Origin: Pseudomonas sp. MWU15-20650
Lineage (GTDB): Bacteria > Pseudomonadota > Gammaproteobacteria > Pseudomonadales > Pseudomonadaceae
Assembly: GCF_023242475.1 (NCBI RefSeq)
Contig: NZ_JALJFG010000004.1
Coordinates: 1 to 64,000, forward strand
Direction of reading: 5' to 3'
Length of the DNA: 64,000 bases
Part shown: piece by piece, positions 11,753 to 20,017 of the stretch
Numbering within the stretch: the first letter of the stretch is position 1
Layout: every line of letters begins with the position of its first letter
Notes under the pieces: model-generated
What the model was told of the DNA's origin: nothing
Database searches by the model: none
What the model saw: the letters and a program-made list of their open reading frames with translations, nothing else
Translations under genes and position numbers: made by a program

Positions 11753-12454
11753 ATGAACGACCTCCTAAACTTGCAAGGCTACGGCCCGATGCTGGCCCAG
11801 GGTGCCTGGATGACGCTCAAGCTGGCATTCCTGGCCCTGGCGCTGAGCCTTGGCCTGGGCTTGATCGCCGCCGGTGCCAAACTCTCCAGCGCCACATGGC
11901 TGCGGGTGCCGGCCACGCTGTACACCACGCTGATCCGCAGCGTGCCGGACCTGGTGCTGATCCTGCTGATTTTCTACAGCCTGCAACTGTGGCTCAACGA
12001 CCTGAGCGAAGTGTTCGGCTGGGACTACTTTGAAATCGACCCCTTCACCGCCGGGGTGATCACCTTGGGTTTTATCTACGGTGCGTATTTCACCGAAAAC
12101 TTCCGTGGCGCGATCCTCAGCGTGCCGGCTGGCCAACTGGAAGCCGCAACTGCCTACGGCTTGAGCCGCTGGCAGCGTTTTCACCTGGTGCTGTTCCCGC
12201 AACTGATGCGTTTTGCCCTGCCGGGCCTGGGCAATAACTGGCTGGTGCTGCTCAAATCCACGGCCCTGGTGTCGATCATCGGCCTGTCGGACTTGGTCAA
12301 GGCCGCGCAAAACGCCGGCAAGACCACCCATGAGCCGCTCTATTTCCTGATCCTCGCGGGGTTGCTGTACCTGGTGATCACCACCCTGTCCAACCGCATC
12401 TTCAAGCGCCTCGAACGGCGCTATAACCTAGGCATCAAGGGGATGGCGCGATGA
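11753..12454 (+). CDS. Amino acid ABC transporter permease (HisQ type)
   Basis: A 233-residue inner-membrane permease with about five transmembrane helices. It carries the polar amino acid permease motifs LIRSVPDLVLILLIFY and the EAA loop VPAGQLEAATAYGLSRWQRF that docks to the ATPase. The ATG at 11753 is chosen; an upstream GTG at 11732 would add seven residues. Its last codons overlap the start of the second permease by four bases, coupling the two subunits. Confidence 0.88.
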   Translation: MNDLLNLQGYGPMLAQGAWMTLKLAFLALALSLGLGLIAAGAKLSSATWLRVPATLYTTLIRSVPDLVLILLIFYSLQLWLNDLSEVFGWDYFEIDPFTAGVITLGFIYGAYFTENFRGAILSVPAGQLEAATAYGLSRWQRFHLVLFPQLMRFALPGLGNNWLVLLKSTALVSIIGLSDLVKAAQNAGKTTHEPLYFLILAGLLYLVITTLSNRIFKRLERRYNLGIKGMAR

Positions 12455-13164
12455 TCGAACTGTTCCAGCAATACGGCCTGGCTTACCTGTTCAGCGATGG
12501 CGCGGGGTTATCCGGCGTCGCCATGACGCTGTGGTTGTTCATTATTTCGGTGGTGCTCGGCTTCGTCCTGTCGATTCCCCTGGCGTTGGCCCGGGTTTCG
12601 GAGCACTTCTGGCTGCGCTGGCCGGTGGAGCTCTACACCTACCTGTTTCGTGGCACGCCGCTGTATATCCAACTGCTGATTTGCTACACCGGGCTGTACA
12701 GCCTGGAGGTGGTGCAGGACAACGCCCTGCTCAACCAGTTTTTCCGCAATGCACTCAACTGTACCCTCCTGGCTTTTGTGCTCAACACTTGCGCCTACAC
12801 CGTGGAAATCTTCGCCGGGGCGATCCGCAATATCCCCCATGGCGAAATCGAAGCGGCACGCGCCTATGGCCTGCACGGTTGGCGGCTGAACCTGTTTGTC
12901 GTGGTACCCGCTGCGCTGCGCCGTGCGTTGCCGGCCTACAGCAATGAAATGATCCTGATGCTGCACGCCACGTCACTGGCGTTCACCGCCACCGTCGCCG
13001 ACATCCTCAAGGTAGCCCGCGACGCCAATGCCGAGACGTTCCTGACCTTCCAGGCTTTCGGGATCGCCGCCCTGCTCTATATGCTGCTGTCCTTTGCACT
13101 GGTGGGCCTGTTTCGACTGGCCGAACGTCGTTGGATGCGTTTTCTTGTTCCTACCCGAGGCTAA
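12451..13164 (+). CDS. Amino acid ABC transporter permease (HisM type)
   Basis: A 237-residue inner-membrane permease forming a heterodimer with the preceding HisQ-type subunit. It shows the family motif LFRGTPLYIQLLI and the EAA loop IPHGEIEAARAYGLHGWRL, with five predicted membrane helices. Its start overlaps the previous stop by four bases and the ATPase gene follows after three bases. With the HisP-type subunit it forms the membrane part of the transporter. Confidence 0.9.
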   Translation: MIELFQQYGLAYLFSDGAGLSGVAMTLWLFIISVVLGFVLSIPLALARVSEHFWLRWPVELYTYLFRGTPLYIQLLICYTGLYSLEVVQDNALLNQFFRNALNCTLLAFVLNTCAYTVEIFAGAIRNIPHGEIEAARAYGLHGWRLNLFVVVPAALRRALPAYSNEMILMLHATSLAFTATVADILKVARDANAETFLTFQAFGIAALLYMLLSFALVGLFRLAERRWMRFLVPTRG

Positions 13165-13167
13165 CCC

Positions 13168-13998
13168 ATGAATCAGTCCGCGCAGGCCCTGGCCGCCTAT
13201 CCGATGGATGTACCCGTTGTCAAAACTGCAACGGCTGCCATTAAGCTTCAAGTCGAAGGCATCCATAAACGCTACGGCGAGCACGAAGTGCTCAAGGGTG
13301 TGTCCCTCAATGCACGCCAGGGCGATGTGATCAGCCTGATCGGCGCCAGCGGCTCGGGCAAAAGCACCCTGCTGCGCTGCATCAACTTTCTCGAACAGCC
13401 CGACGCCGGGGTGATTACCCTGGACGGTATCAGCATCGAAATGCAGCCCGGGCGTGCCGGTACCCGCGCGCCGCACCAGGCGCAATTGCAAAACCTGCGT
13501 ACGCGCCTGGCCATGGTGTTCCAGCACTTCAACCTGTGGAGCCACATGACGGTGCTGGAAAACATCACCATGGCCCCGCGTCGCGTGCTGGACGTAAGCG
13601 CCGCCGAAGCGGAAAAACGCGCGCGCCTGTACTTGGACAAGGTCGGCCTGCCCAGCCGGGTAGCCGATCAATACCCGGCCTTTCTGTCCGGTGGCCAACA
13701 GCAGCGCGTGGCGATCGCACGGGCGCTGGCCATGGAGCCGGAAATTATTTTGTTCGATGAACCGACGTCAGCGCTGGACCCAGAGCTTGTAGGAGAAGTC
13801 CTCAAAGTCATACAGACGTTGGCTGAGGAAGGCCGTACCATGCTGATGGTCACCCACGAAATGGGCTTCGCCCGCCAGGTGTCCAGCCAAGTGCTGTTCT
13901 TGCATCAGGGCCGGGTCGAGGAACACGGCGGCGCCGAGATTCTCGACCACCCCAACAGCGAACGCTTGCAGCAATTTCTTTCCAACCGTTTGAAGTGA
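13168..13998 (+). CDS. Amino acid ABC transporter ATP-binding protein (HisP type)
   Basis: A 276-residue ATPase with Walker [10 protein letters not shown] (about residues 59-67), signature LSGGQQQR (about 173), Walker B IILFDEPTSALD and switch-loop His in VTHEMGF. The long insertion around the QHFNLWSHMTVLEN Q-loop and the AGTRAPHQ segment are typical of histidine/basic amino acid importers. An N-terminal extension of about 28 residues precedes the ABC core, so an internal start cannot be excluded. The Lrp gene follows after four bases. Confidence 0.9.
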   Translation: MNQSAQALAAYPMDVPVVKTATAAIKLQVEGIHKRYGEHEVLKGVSLNARQGDVISLIGASGSGKSTLLRCINFLEQPDAGVITLDGISIEMQPGRAGTRAPHQAQLQNLRTRLAMVFQHFNLWSHMTVLENITMAPRRVLDVSAAEAEKRARLYLDKVGLPSRVADQYPAFLSGGQQQRVAIARALAMEPEIILFDEPTSALDPELVGEVLKVIQTLAEEGRTMLMVTHEMGFARQVSSQVLFLHQGRVEEHGGAEILDHPNSERLQQFLSNRLK

Positions 13999-14002
13999 AC
14001 TC

Positions 14003-14500
14003 ATGGATACCAAGGCCAACGGACCCCATTCTTCCCCTACGCTGGACCGCATCGATGAGGCCATCATCGACGTGTTGCGGCACCAGGGGCGTATCACCTA
14101 CGAAAAGCTTTCATCGCTGGTGCATCTCACGCCCAGGCCCTGCCTGGAACGGGTGCGCAAACTGGAGCGACGTGGGGTGATCCGCGGGTATGGGGCGATC
14201 ATCGATGTGCAGATGGTCTCGCCAGGGCTGTCGCTGCTGGTGCTGGTGGCCTTGTCCAACCAGAGCGGACGCTCGGCGCAGAAAGCCTTCGAAGCCTGCG
14301 TCAAAGCCTGCCCGCAGGTGTTCGAATGCCAACTGATCAGCGGGCCGTTCGACTATAGCCTGCGTATGCGCTGCCGCGATATGGAGCATTACCGGGTGCT
14401 GACGGAGACCTGGTTGAACAATGATGAGTTGCATATTGATAAGTTGGTGGCGCATCCGGAGTTGGCGGTGGTGAAGAACACCGCGACCGAACTGGCCTGA
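14003..14500 (+). CDS. Lrp/AsnC-family transcriptional regulator
   Basis: A 165-residue Lrp-type regulator with an N-terminal HTH (about 12-70: LDRIDEAIIDVLRHQGRITYEKL, recognition region PRPCLERVRKLE) and a RAM/ligand-binding domain with FECQLISGPFDYSLRM. It lies four bases after the transporter ATPase in the same orientation, so it probably controls the amino acid uptake and ctlX genes, as Lrp proteins commonly do with basic amino acid catabolism. The effector is unknown. Confidence 0.87.
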   Translation: MDTKANGPHSSPTLDRIDEAIIDVLRHQGRITYEKLSSLVHLTPRPCLERVRKLERRGVIRGYGAIIDVQMVSPGLSLLVLVALSNQSGRSAQKAFEACVKACPQVFECQLISGPFDYSLRMRCRDMEHYRVLTETWLNNDELHIDKLVAHPELAVVKNTATELA

Positions 14501-14516
14501 ACACCCTCCCACAGTT

Positions 14517-15356
14517 TCAAGCGTGCCCGCTTAAGATCTTCTTACCCGGGCGCGCCCCAACCAACTTCGCCTGCCCATCCTTCTGCTTGCCCGTGCGCGC
14601 CTCGCTGATCAACCCCGGGTTCAACTTGCCCTCCGGCAGGTTCTTCCAGAACCGGCTGGGCAGGTGCCCTTCCATCACCTTGGGGTTGAGCCTGGCCGGG
14701 TTGAAGATGTGGCTGTAGTAGGTCAGCCACATGGCGCTGTGGGGGTCTTCGACATTCTGCGCCAGTTGCTGCCAGGCCTCGGGGCACTCACGTTGATGAA
14801 TCAACTGTTCACCGTCGTAATACACCCCGTCCAGCGGCGTGGCGATCATCCAGCGATGGCGGCCCATGCGCCCGATAAAGTGTCGGCTGGCTGACTTCAA
14901 TATGTCATGGGCCGGCTCGTGCCAAGCCACGTACTCCGGCAGTCCAGGCCCCGCTTCTGCGGGCAGCGCAATAAACCGTACAAAGGCGTGCAGGTGATGG
15001 GCTTCGCGGCAGACCTGCTTGATGCGGCGTTGCAACTCGCTGCCCAGCTTGTCGCCCGCCAGCATTGCCGTGCGGTCGCCATGGCTGACCCGCCACAGCA
15101 CCTCGTAAAGCAAACTCCAGCGTTGATCGCCGTGATAGCAAGCCGCCGATTCCAACAGTTCCAACAAAGCCTTGGGAATGCGCGCCTGAAACGGCCCGAG
15201 TGACTCCGGGATCGGCTCATCGGTGGCAAACAGGTCCGCCACTTCGGCCTCGCCCCAGCTCACCTGGCTGGGATCGACCTGGTGGCTGAGCAGCCAACGC
15301 GCCTGTTCGCGCCAGGTGCCGAACAGGTTGTGGCATTCCAGACTGATCATCCCCAC
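14517..15356 (-). CDS. Putative DNA repair/metabolism protein (TIGR03915/DUF4130-like)
   Basis: A 279-residue protein recognised as the partner usually encoded beside the radical SAM protein of the next entry. It has an N-terminal region (about 1-90), then a domain with HHLHAFVRFIALP and LADEPAHDIL-like sequence (YVAWHEPAHDILKS), and a basic C-terminus with SRFWKNLPEG and a Lys-rich tail. Members occur next to or fused to uracil-DNA-glycosylase-like domains, hence the DNA metabolism label; the biochemistry is not established. Its start overlaps the end of the upstream radical SAM gene by 10 bp, so the two are translationally coupled. Confidence 0.82.
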   Translation of the reverse strand: MGMISLECHNLFGTWREQARWLLSHQVDPSQVSWGEAEVADLFATDEPIPESLGPFQARIPKALLELLESAACYHGDQRWSLLYEVLWRVSHGDRTAMLAGDKLGSELQRRIKQVCREAHHLHAFVRFIALPAEAGPGLPEYVAWHEPAHDILKSASRHFIGRMGRHRWMIATPLDGVYYDGEQLIHQRECPEAWQQLAQNVEDPHSAMWLTYYSHIFNPARLNPKVMEGHLPSRFWKNLPEGKLNPGLISEARTGKQKDGQAKLVGARPGKKILSGHA

Positions 15357-16567
15357 AACCCCATCTGTTGCGGCTGCGGACGGTCGCGCAGTTGCTCGCG
15401 CAGCAGCACGCTGGTGCTGTCCGCCTGTTGCGGGTGGTAGTCGCAGGTGATGAAAAACGGCTTGGCCTTGGCCAGTACGCAGCGCATACGGGCCAGGTCT
15501 TCGAAGCGGATTTTGCGTTCGCGGCGCAGGTCCACCAGGCGTTGGGTGGTGCGCAGGCCAATGCCGGGGATGCGCGCGATCAGGGTCGGTTCGGCGCGAT
15601 TGAGGTCCAGGGGGAACACCTCGCGATGCTCCAGGGCCCAGGCCAGCTTGGGGTCAATATCCAGGGCCAGGTGGCCGGGGCCTGCAAACAGTTCGTTGGC
15701 GCTGAAACCGTAGCTGCGCAACAGGAAATCCGCCTGGTACAAACGGTGTTCGCGCATCAGCGGCGGCGCCGCCAGGGGCACGCTTTTCGGGCTGTTGGGG
15801 ATGGGGCTGAACGCCGAGTAATACACGCGGCGCAGCTTGAAGTTGCCATACAAGGCTTCGGCGCCGTGAAGGATGGTGCTGTCGTCGGTGTCATCGGCGC
15901 CGACAATCATCTGCGTACTCTGCCCGGCCGGGGCGAAACGTGGAGCGCGGGGTTCGTTGAACACCGTCTGTTCGCCGGTATAGATGGTCTGCATGGCCTG
16001 CTTGATCGAGCCGATCTGCTTCTCCGGCGCCAGGGTTTGCAAGCTGGCATCGGTGGGCAGTTCGATATTCACGCTCAGGCGATCGGCATACCGCCCGGCC
16101 TCGGCGATCAGTGCCGGGTCGGCTTCGGGGATGGTCTTGAGGTGGATGTAGCCGCGAAAGTCATGCTCTTCGCGCAGCAATTTCGCGACCTGGACCAACT
16201 GTTCCATGGTGTAGTCGGCCGAACGGATGATGCCGGAACTGAGGAACAACCCGCTGACGCAATTGCGCTTGTAGAAATCCAGGGTCAGGGTGACCACCTC
16301 TTGCGGGCTGAAACGCGCACGCGGCACATCGCTGGAACGGCGGTTGACGCAGTATTGGCAGTCATACAGGCAGAAGTTGGTAAGCAACACCTTGAGCAAC
16401 GACACACAGCGGCCGTCGGGCGTATAGCTGTGGCAGATGCCCATGCCGTCGGTAGAGCCCAGCCCGGCCTTGCCCTCGGAGCTGCGCTTGGGCGCACCAC
16501 TGCTGGCGCAGGAGGCGTCGTACTTGGCGGCGTCGGCAAGGATGCTGAGTTTTTCGATCAACTGCAT
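15347..16567 (-). CDS. Putative DNA modification/repair radical SAM protein (TIGR03916-like)
   Basis: A 406-residue radical SAM protein. The iron-sulfur cluster motif is C66-x3-C70-x2-C73 (CLYDCQYC), followed by a TIM-barrel region. The C-terminus carries a helix-hairpin-helix DNA-binding segment (RIPGIGLRTTQRLVDLRR, about 315-335), an unusual partner for a radical SAM domain. It is transcribed before its DUF4130-type partner with an overlapping stop/start. The reaction is unknown; a nucleic-acid substrate is inferred from the HhH motif and the conserved pairing. Confidence 0.87.
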   Translation of the reverse strand: MQLIEKLSILADAAKYDASCASSGAPKRSSEGKAGLGSTDGMGICHSYTPDGRCVSLLKVLLTNFCLYDCQYCVNRRSSDVPRARFSPQEVVTLTLDFYKRNCVSGLFLSSGIIRSADYTMEQLVQVAKLLREEHDFRGYIHLKTIPEADPALIAEAGRYADRLSVNIELPTDASLQTLAPEKQIGSIKQAMQTIYTGEQTVFNEPRAPRFAPAGQSTQMIVGADDTDDSTILHGAEALYGNFKLRRVYYSAFSPIPNSPKSVPLAAPPLMREHRLYQADFLLRSYGFSANELFAGPGHLALDIDPKLAWALEHREVFPLDLNRAEPTLIARIPGIGLRTTQRLVDLRRERKIRFEDLARMRCVLAKAKPFFITCDYHPQQADSTSVLLREQLRDRPQPQQMGLWG

Positions 16568-16645
16568 GGAGGGCTACCGATACTGGTTTTTTATACAGTA
16601 ACAATAGCCACACTTTGTCACAAGTACCGTCCTACAAGGGACAGA

Positions 16646-17983
16646 TCAACTGGCAGTAGCCAGGAGCAAATCCTGCACCGACCGCCCCTTGCCCCGGCTA
16701 CGGTCGTGTTCATACAACGACGCCGCAATCTCATCCGCCCGGATCGGCAATACCGACAGCAAGGTATCGCTCAAACCGTGGCTGGCCTGGCTGAACCCCT
16801 GGATATAGATGCCGGCGTTGCAACGCTCGTCGGTGACGATGCGGTAGTCGCGGGCCACTTCGAAGTCGCCCATATAGGCTTCCAGCGGTGCCAGTAATTC
16901 ACGGTGCATCTGGCGCTCGTAGCCGGTGGCCAGGATCACCGCATCGTAATGGCTGACACTGGTTTCACCGTTGGCGTTGTTGCGCAGCACCAGCTCGATA
17001 CCCAGCGAGCTGGCACTGGCTTTTTCGACCACCGTCAGGGTGCGCAAAGCCTGGCGGGCAACGCCGGAGACTTTCTGGCGATAGAAAATGCCGTAGATAC
17101 GTTCGATCAAGTCCAGGTCCACCACCGAATAGTTGGTGTTCTGGTACTCGGCGACCAGGCGCTCGCGCTCGGCGCCGACTTGCTGGAACACCTGGTCGGT
17201 AAAGGCCGGCGAGAACACTTCGTTGACGAACGGGCTGTCATCGGCAGGCTTGAGCGCCGAGCCCCGCAAGATCATGTCGACCTGCACCGAGGGGAAGCTG
17301 TCATTGAGGTCGATAAACGCTTCGGCCGCACTCTGGCCACCGCCGATCACCGCAACGCGCATCGCCTTGCCGTCGACACACGGCTGCTGAGCCATGCGGG
17401 CCAGGTACTGGGAATGGTGGAACACCCGGCTATCGTCCTTGAGCGCCTTGAACGCCTCCGGTATCCGCGGGGTGCCACCGGCGCTGACCACCACCGAGCG
17501 CGTTGTACGCACGTGTTGCTCGCCCTGGGCATCCCGGGAGATCACGCGCAGGGCTTCGACCTGCTGTTGCTGCAGGATCGGCTCGATGGCCAGCACTTCC
17601 TCGCCATAGCGACCCAGGCCCTGGAACTGCCCTGCGACCCAGCGCAGGTAGTCGTTGTATTCCATGCGGCACGGGTAGAAGGTGCCCAGGTTGATGAAGT
17701 CCACCAGACGGTCGTGGGCCTTGAGGTAATTGACGAAGGAGTAAGGGCTGGTGGGGTTGCGCAGGGTCACCAGGTCCTTGAGAAAGGAAATCTGCAGTTC
17801 GCTCATGGCCACCAGGGTATTGCCATGCCAGCGGTAGTCGGCCTGCTTGTCGAGAAACAGCACATCCAGTTTGCCCTGGGCCTTTTCACGTTCCTGCAGG
17901 GCGATGGCCAGCGCCAGGTTCGAAGGGCCGAAACCGATCCCGATCAGGTCATGAACCGCGGGCGAAGCAATTGCCTGTGTCAT
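16646..17983 (-). CDS. pvdA: L-ornithine N5-hydroxylase for pyoverdine (PvdA)
   Basis: A 445-residue flavin- and NADPH-dependent monooxygenase that makes N5-hydroxyornithine, the hydroxamate precursor of pyoverdine. The FAD-binding GIGFGPSNLALA is at about residues 15-26, the NADPH-binding VIGGGQSAAE near 217, and the C-terminal ATGYERQ motif is present. The ATG at 17983 is chosen because agagga precedes it and the length then matches P. aeruginosa PvdA (443 residues). A perfect PvdS box lies about 85 bp upstream. The gene order pvdA-fpvI-pvdR-pvdT-opmQ matches PAO1. Confidence 0.95.
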   Translation of the reverse strand: MTQAIASPAVHDLIGIGFGPSNLALAIALQEREKAQGKLDVLFLDKQADYRWHGNTLVAMSELQISFLKDLVTLRNPTSPYSFVNYLKAHDRLVDFINLGTFYPCRMEYNDYLRWVAGQFQGLGRYGEEVLAIEPILQQQQVEALRVISRDAQGEQHVRTTRSVVVSAGGTPRIPEAFKALKDDSRVFHHSQYLARMAQQPCVDGKAMRVAVIGGGQSAAEAFIDLNDSFPSVQVDMILRGSALKPADDSPFVNEVFSPAFTDQVFQQVGAERERLVAEYQNTNYSVVDLDLIERIYGIFYRQKVSGVARQALRTLTVVEKASASSLGIELVLRNNANGETSVSHYDAVILATGYERQMHRELLAPLEAYMGDFEVARDYRIVTDERCNAGIYIQGFSQASHGLSDTLLSVLPIRADEIAASLYEHDRSRGKGRSVQDLLLATAS

Positions 17984-18066
17984 TCCAGTGTCCTCTGGAT
18001 AAGCCCCTTGGCGGTGGGGCGGGAATACCTTCATGGCCTGAACAACAGGCCGTGTGTTGATAGGAA

Positions 18067-18090
18067 ACGAGGACAATGAAATAAAATTTA
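18067..18090 (-). promoter_or_regulatory. PvdS iron-starvation box upstream of pvdA
   Basis: Read on the minus strand, TAAAT (18090-18086), 16 bases and CGT (18069-18067) exactly match the TAAAT-N16-CGT promoter element recognised by the ECF sigma factor PvdS. Confidence 0.93.
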
Positions 18091-18111
18091 ACGGCTAACG
18101 GATCAGGGGGC

Positions 18112-18585
18112 TTACCACTCACGCATACGCAGGCGGCAATGCTTCATGGCATTGACGATGTGTTTCTCCACCAGGCTGCGGGAAAGGTTCAGGCGCTCGG
18201 CGATTTGCAGGTGGGACAGGCCGTCAAGTTTGCGCAGCAGGAAGCTGTCGCGACACGCGGCCGGCAACTCAGCCAGGGCACGCTCGAGCATCTCCAGGCG
18301 CAGACCCTGATCATGGCGGGCGTGCGGCGAGCAGGTGGCGAAGCGCTCTTCGCTGTCCAGCACGTCCAGGGGCTCGACGTGACGCACGGCGTTACGCCGA
18401 TGGCCATCGATGACCAGGTTCAACGCGGTGCGGTACAGAAACGCGCGAGGCTGTTCGATCGGTGTCTCACTGGAGCGCTCCAGCACCCGCACATAAGCGT
18501 CATGCACCACATCCTCGGCCACCTGACGGTTGCCCAGCTTGGCGTTAAGGAAACACACCAGCTCGCGATAGTAGTTTTCCAACAT
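18112..18585 (-). CDS. fpvI: ECF sigma factor for the ferripyoverdine receptor (FpvI type)
   Basis: A 157-residue ECF sigma factor. Region 2 covers about residues 1-70 (YRELVCFLNAKLGNRQVAEDVVHDAYVRVLE) and region 4 about 100-155 (LPAACRDSFLLRKLDGLSHLQIAERLNLS). FpvI drives fpvA when ferripyoverdine is sensed. The ATG at 18585 fits FpvI length (159 in PAO1); longer in-frame starts reach 18690 but would run into the Fur site. The anti-sigma gene fpvR, which separates fpvI from pvdR in PAO1, is absent here. Confidence 0.9.
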   Translation of the reverse strand: MLENYYRELVCFLNAKLGNRQVAEDVVHDAYVRVLERSSETPIEQPRAFLYRTALNLVIDGHRRNAVRHVEPLDVLDSEERFATCSPHARHDQGLRLEMLERALAELPAACRDSFLLRKLDGLSHLQIAERLNLSRSLVEKHIVNAMKHCRLRMREW

Positions 18586-18673
18586 GACTCCTGACCCCAT
18601 GGCCGTGACGTAACGATGCCCGCCCATCATGCAGGAGCGAGCCCATCGATGATGGCAGTTTGAGCATGTGCAA

Positions 18674-18692
18674 TTTATAGTAATTCTCATCT
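18674..18692 (-). promoter_or_regulatory. Fur-box-like site upstream of fpvI
   Basis: On the minus strand the segment gatgagaattactataaa resembles the GATAATGATAATCATTATC Fur consensus. It lies about 90 bp upstream of the fpvI start, as expected for Fur repression of this sigma gene. Match quality was judged by eye only. Confidence 0.6.
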
Positions 18693-18764
18693 ACTGTTAA
18701 AGAAGTCTTGCATCAACGTCAGCATTTTTTCTTCCGCCGACCTGTTACCGCGTGTGTAACAACC

Positions 18765-18788
18765 TAAATCCCCGGGCATTTTTCTCGT
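18765..18788 (+). promoter_or_regulatory. PvdS iron-starvation box upstream of pvdR
   Basis: TAAAT (18765-18769), 16 bases and CGT (18786-18788) match the PvdS promoter consensus exactly, about 57 bp before the pvdR start. It supports iron-starvation control of the whole pvdRT-opmQ operon. Confidence 0.92.
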
Positions 18789-18844
18789 TTACCTGTCAGC
18801 TCTGCGCAACTGCGCCCCCGATCTTTCCCGGCTGGAACCTAAGC

Positions 18845-20017
18845 ATGAAACGCCCTCGACCTGCCCGACGCGCCCTGCTTGTTGTGGCGTGCCTGATCCT
18901 GCTCCTTGCACTGGCCGCCTGGTGGAACCTTGCGCCGGGCCGCGACACCCTGGCGACCGTCACCGTGACCCGCGGCGATATTGAAAACAGCGTGACCGCG
19001 CTGGGCACCCTGCAACCGCGTCGTTATGTGGATGTCGGCGCGCAGGCATCCGGGCAGGTCCAGAAGATCCACGTCGAGGCCGGTGACCAGGTCAAGGCAG
19101 GCCAGTTGCTGGTGGAAATCGACCCCTCGACGCAAAAAGCCAAGCTCGACGCCAGCCGTTACGCCATCGAAAACCTCAAGGCGCAGCTGCAAGAGCAGAA
19201 AGCCCAACATGCCTTGGCCCGTCAAAAGTACCAGCGTCAACAGCGCCTGAGCGCGGGTAACGCCACCCGTGAAGAAGACGTGCAAACCGCGAAGGCCGAG
19301 CTGAGCGCGACCCAGGCGCGGGTCGCTATGTTCCAGGCGCAAATCCTCCAGGCCCAGGCCAGTTTGCGCAGCGACGAGGCGGAACTGGGCTACACGCGGA
19401 TCTACGCGCCAATGGCCGGTACCGTGGTGGCGGTGGATGCGCGAGTCGGCCAGACCCTCAACGCACAGCAACAAACCCCACTGATCCTGCGCATCGCCAA
19501 GCTGTCGCCGATGACGGTGTGGGCCGAGGTCTCCGAAGCCGACATTGGCCATGTCAAACCCGGCATGAGCGCCTACTTCACCACCTTGAGCGGCGGCAAC
19601 CGGCGCTGGACCAGCACCGTGCGCCAGATCCTGCCGGTCCCGCCCAAGCCGCTCAATGAAACCAGCCAAGGCAGCGGCAGCCCCAGCAGTTCGAGCAAAA
19701 GCGGCAGCGGCCGCGTGGTGCTGTACACCGTGCTGCTGGACGTGGACAACGCCGATAACGCGCTGATGGCCGAAATGACCACCCAGGTGTTTTTCGTCGC
19801 CGGTCAAGTCAAGGACGCCCTGACCGTGCCCGTCGCCGCCCTGCAAGGCGCGCCCGGTGCGGATAGACACATCGCCCGAGTGGTGGCGAAAAACGGTGCC
19901 ATCGAAGACCGTGAAGTACGCCTGGGTATCAGTGACCGCCTGCGTAGCGAGGTGCTGGGTGGCCTGAGCGAAGGCGAGCACCTGCTGATCGGCCCGGCCG
20001 ATAGCAATGGGGGTTGA
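18845..20017 (+). CDS. pvdR: Pyoverdine efflux periplasmic adaptor (PvdR)
   Basis: A 390-residue membrane fusion protein with an N-terminal membrane anchor (about residues 10-27, [18 protein letters not shown]), a lipoyl-like half motif ([20 protein letters not shown]), an alpha-helical hairpin (about 95-190) and beta-barrel domains. It is MacA-like. It links the PvdT inner-membrane component to OpmQ for pyoverdine recycling and secretion. The ATG at 18845 gives the PAO1 length; earlier in-frame starts would overlap the PvdS promoter. It overlaps pvdT by 11 bp. Confidence 0.94.
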   Translation: MKRPRPARRALLVVACLILLLALAAWWNLAPGRDTLATVTVTRGDIENSVTALGTLQPRRYVDVGAQASGQVQKIHVEAGDQVKAGQLLVEIDPSTQKAKLDASRYAIENLKAQLQEQKAQHALARQKYQRQQRLSAGNATREEDVQTAKAELSATQARVAMFQAQILQAQASLRSDEAELGYTRIYAPMAGTVVAVDARVGQTLNAQQQTPLILRIAKLSPMTVWAEVSEADIGHVKPGMSAYFTTLSGGNRRWTSTVRQILPVPPKPLNETSQGSGSPSSSSKSGSGRVVLYTVLLDVDNADNALMAEMTTQVFFVAGQVKDALTVPVAALQGAPGADRHIARVVAKNGAIEDREVRLGISDRLRSEVLGGLSEGEHLLIGPADSNGG

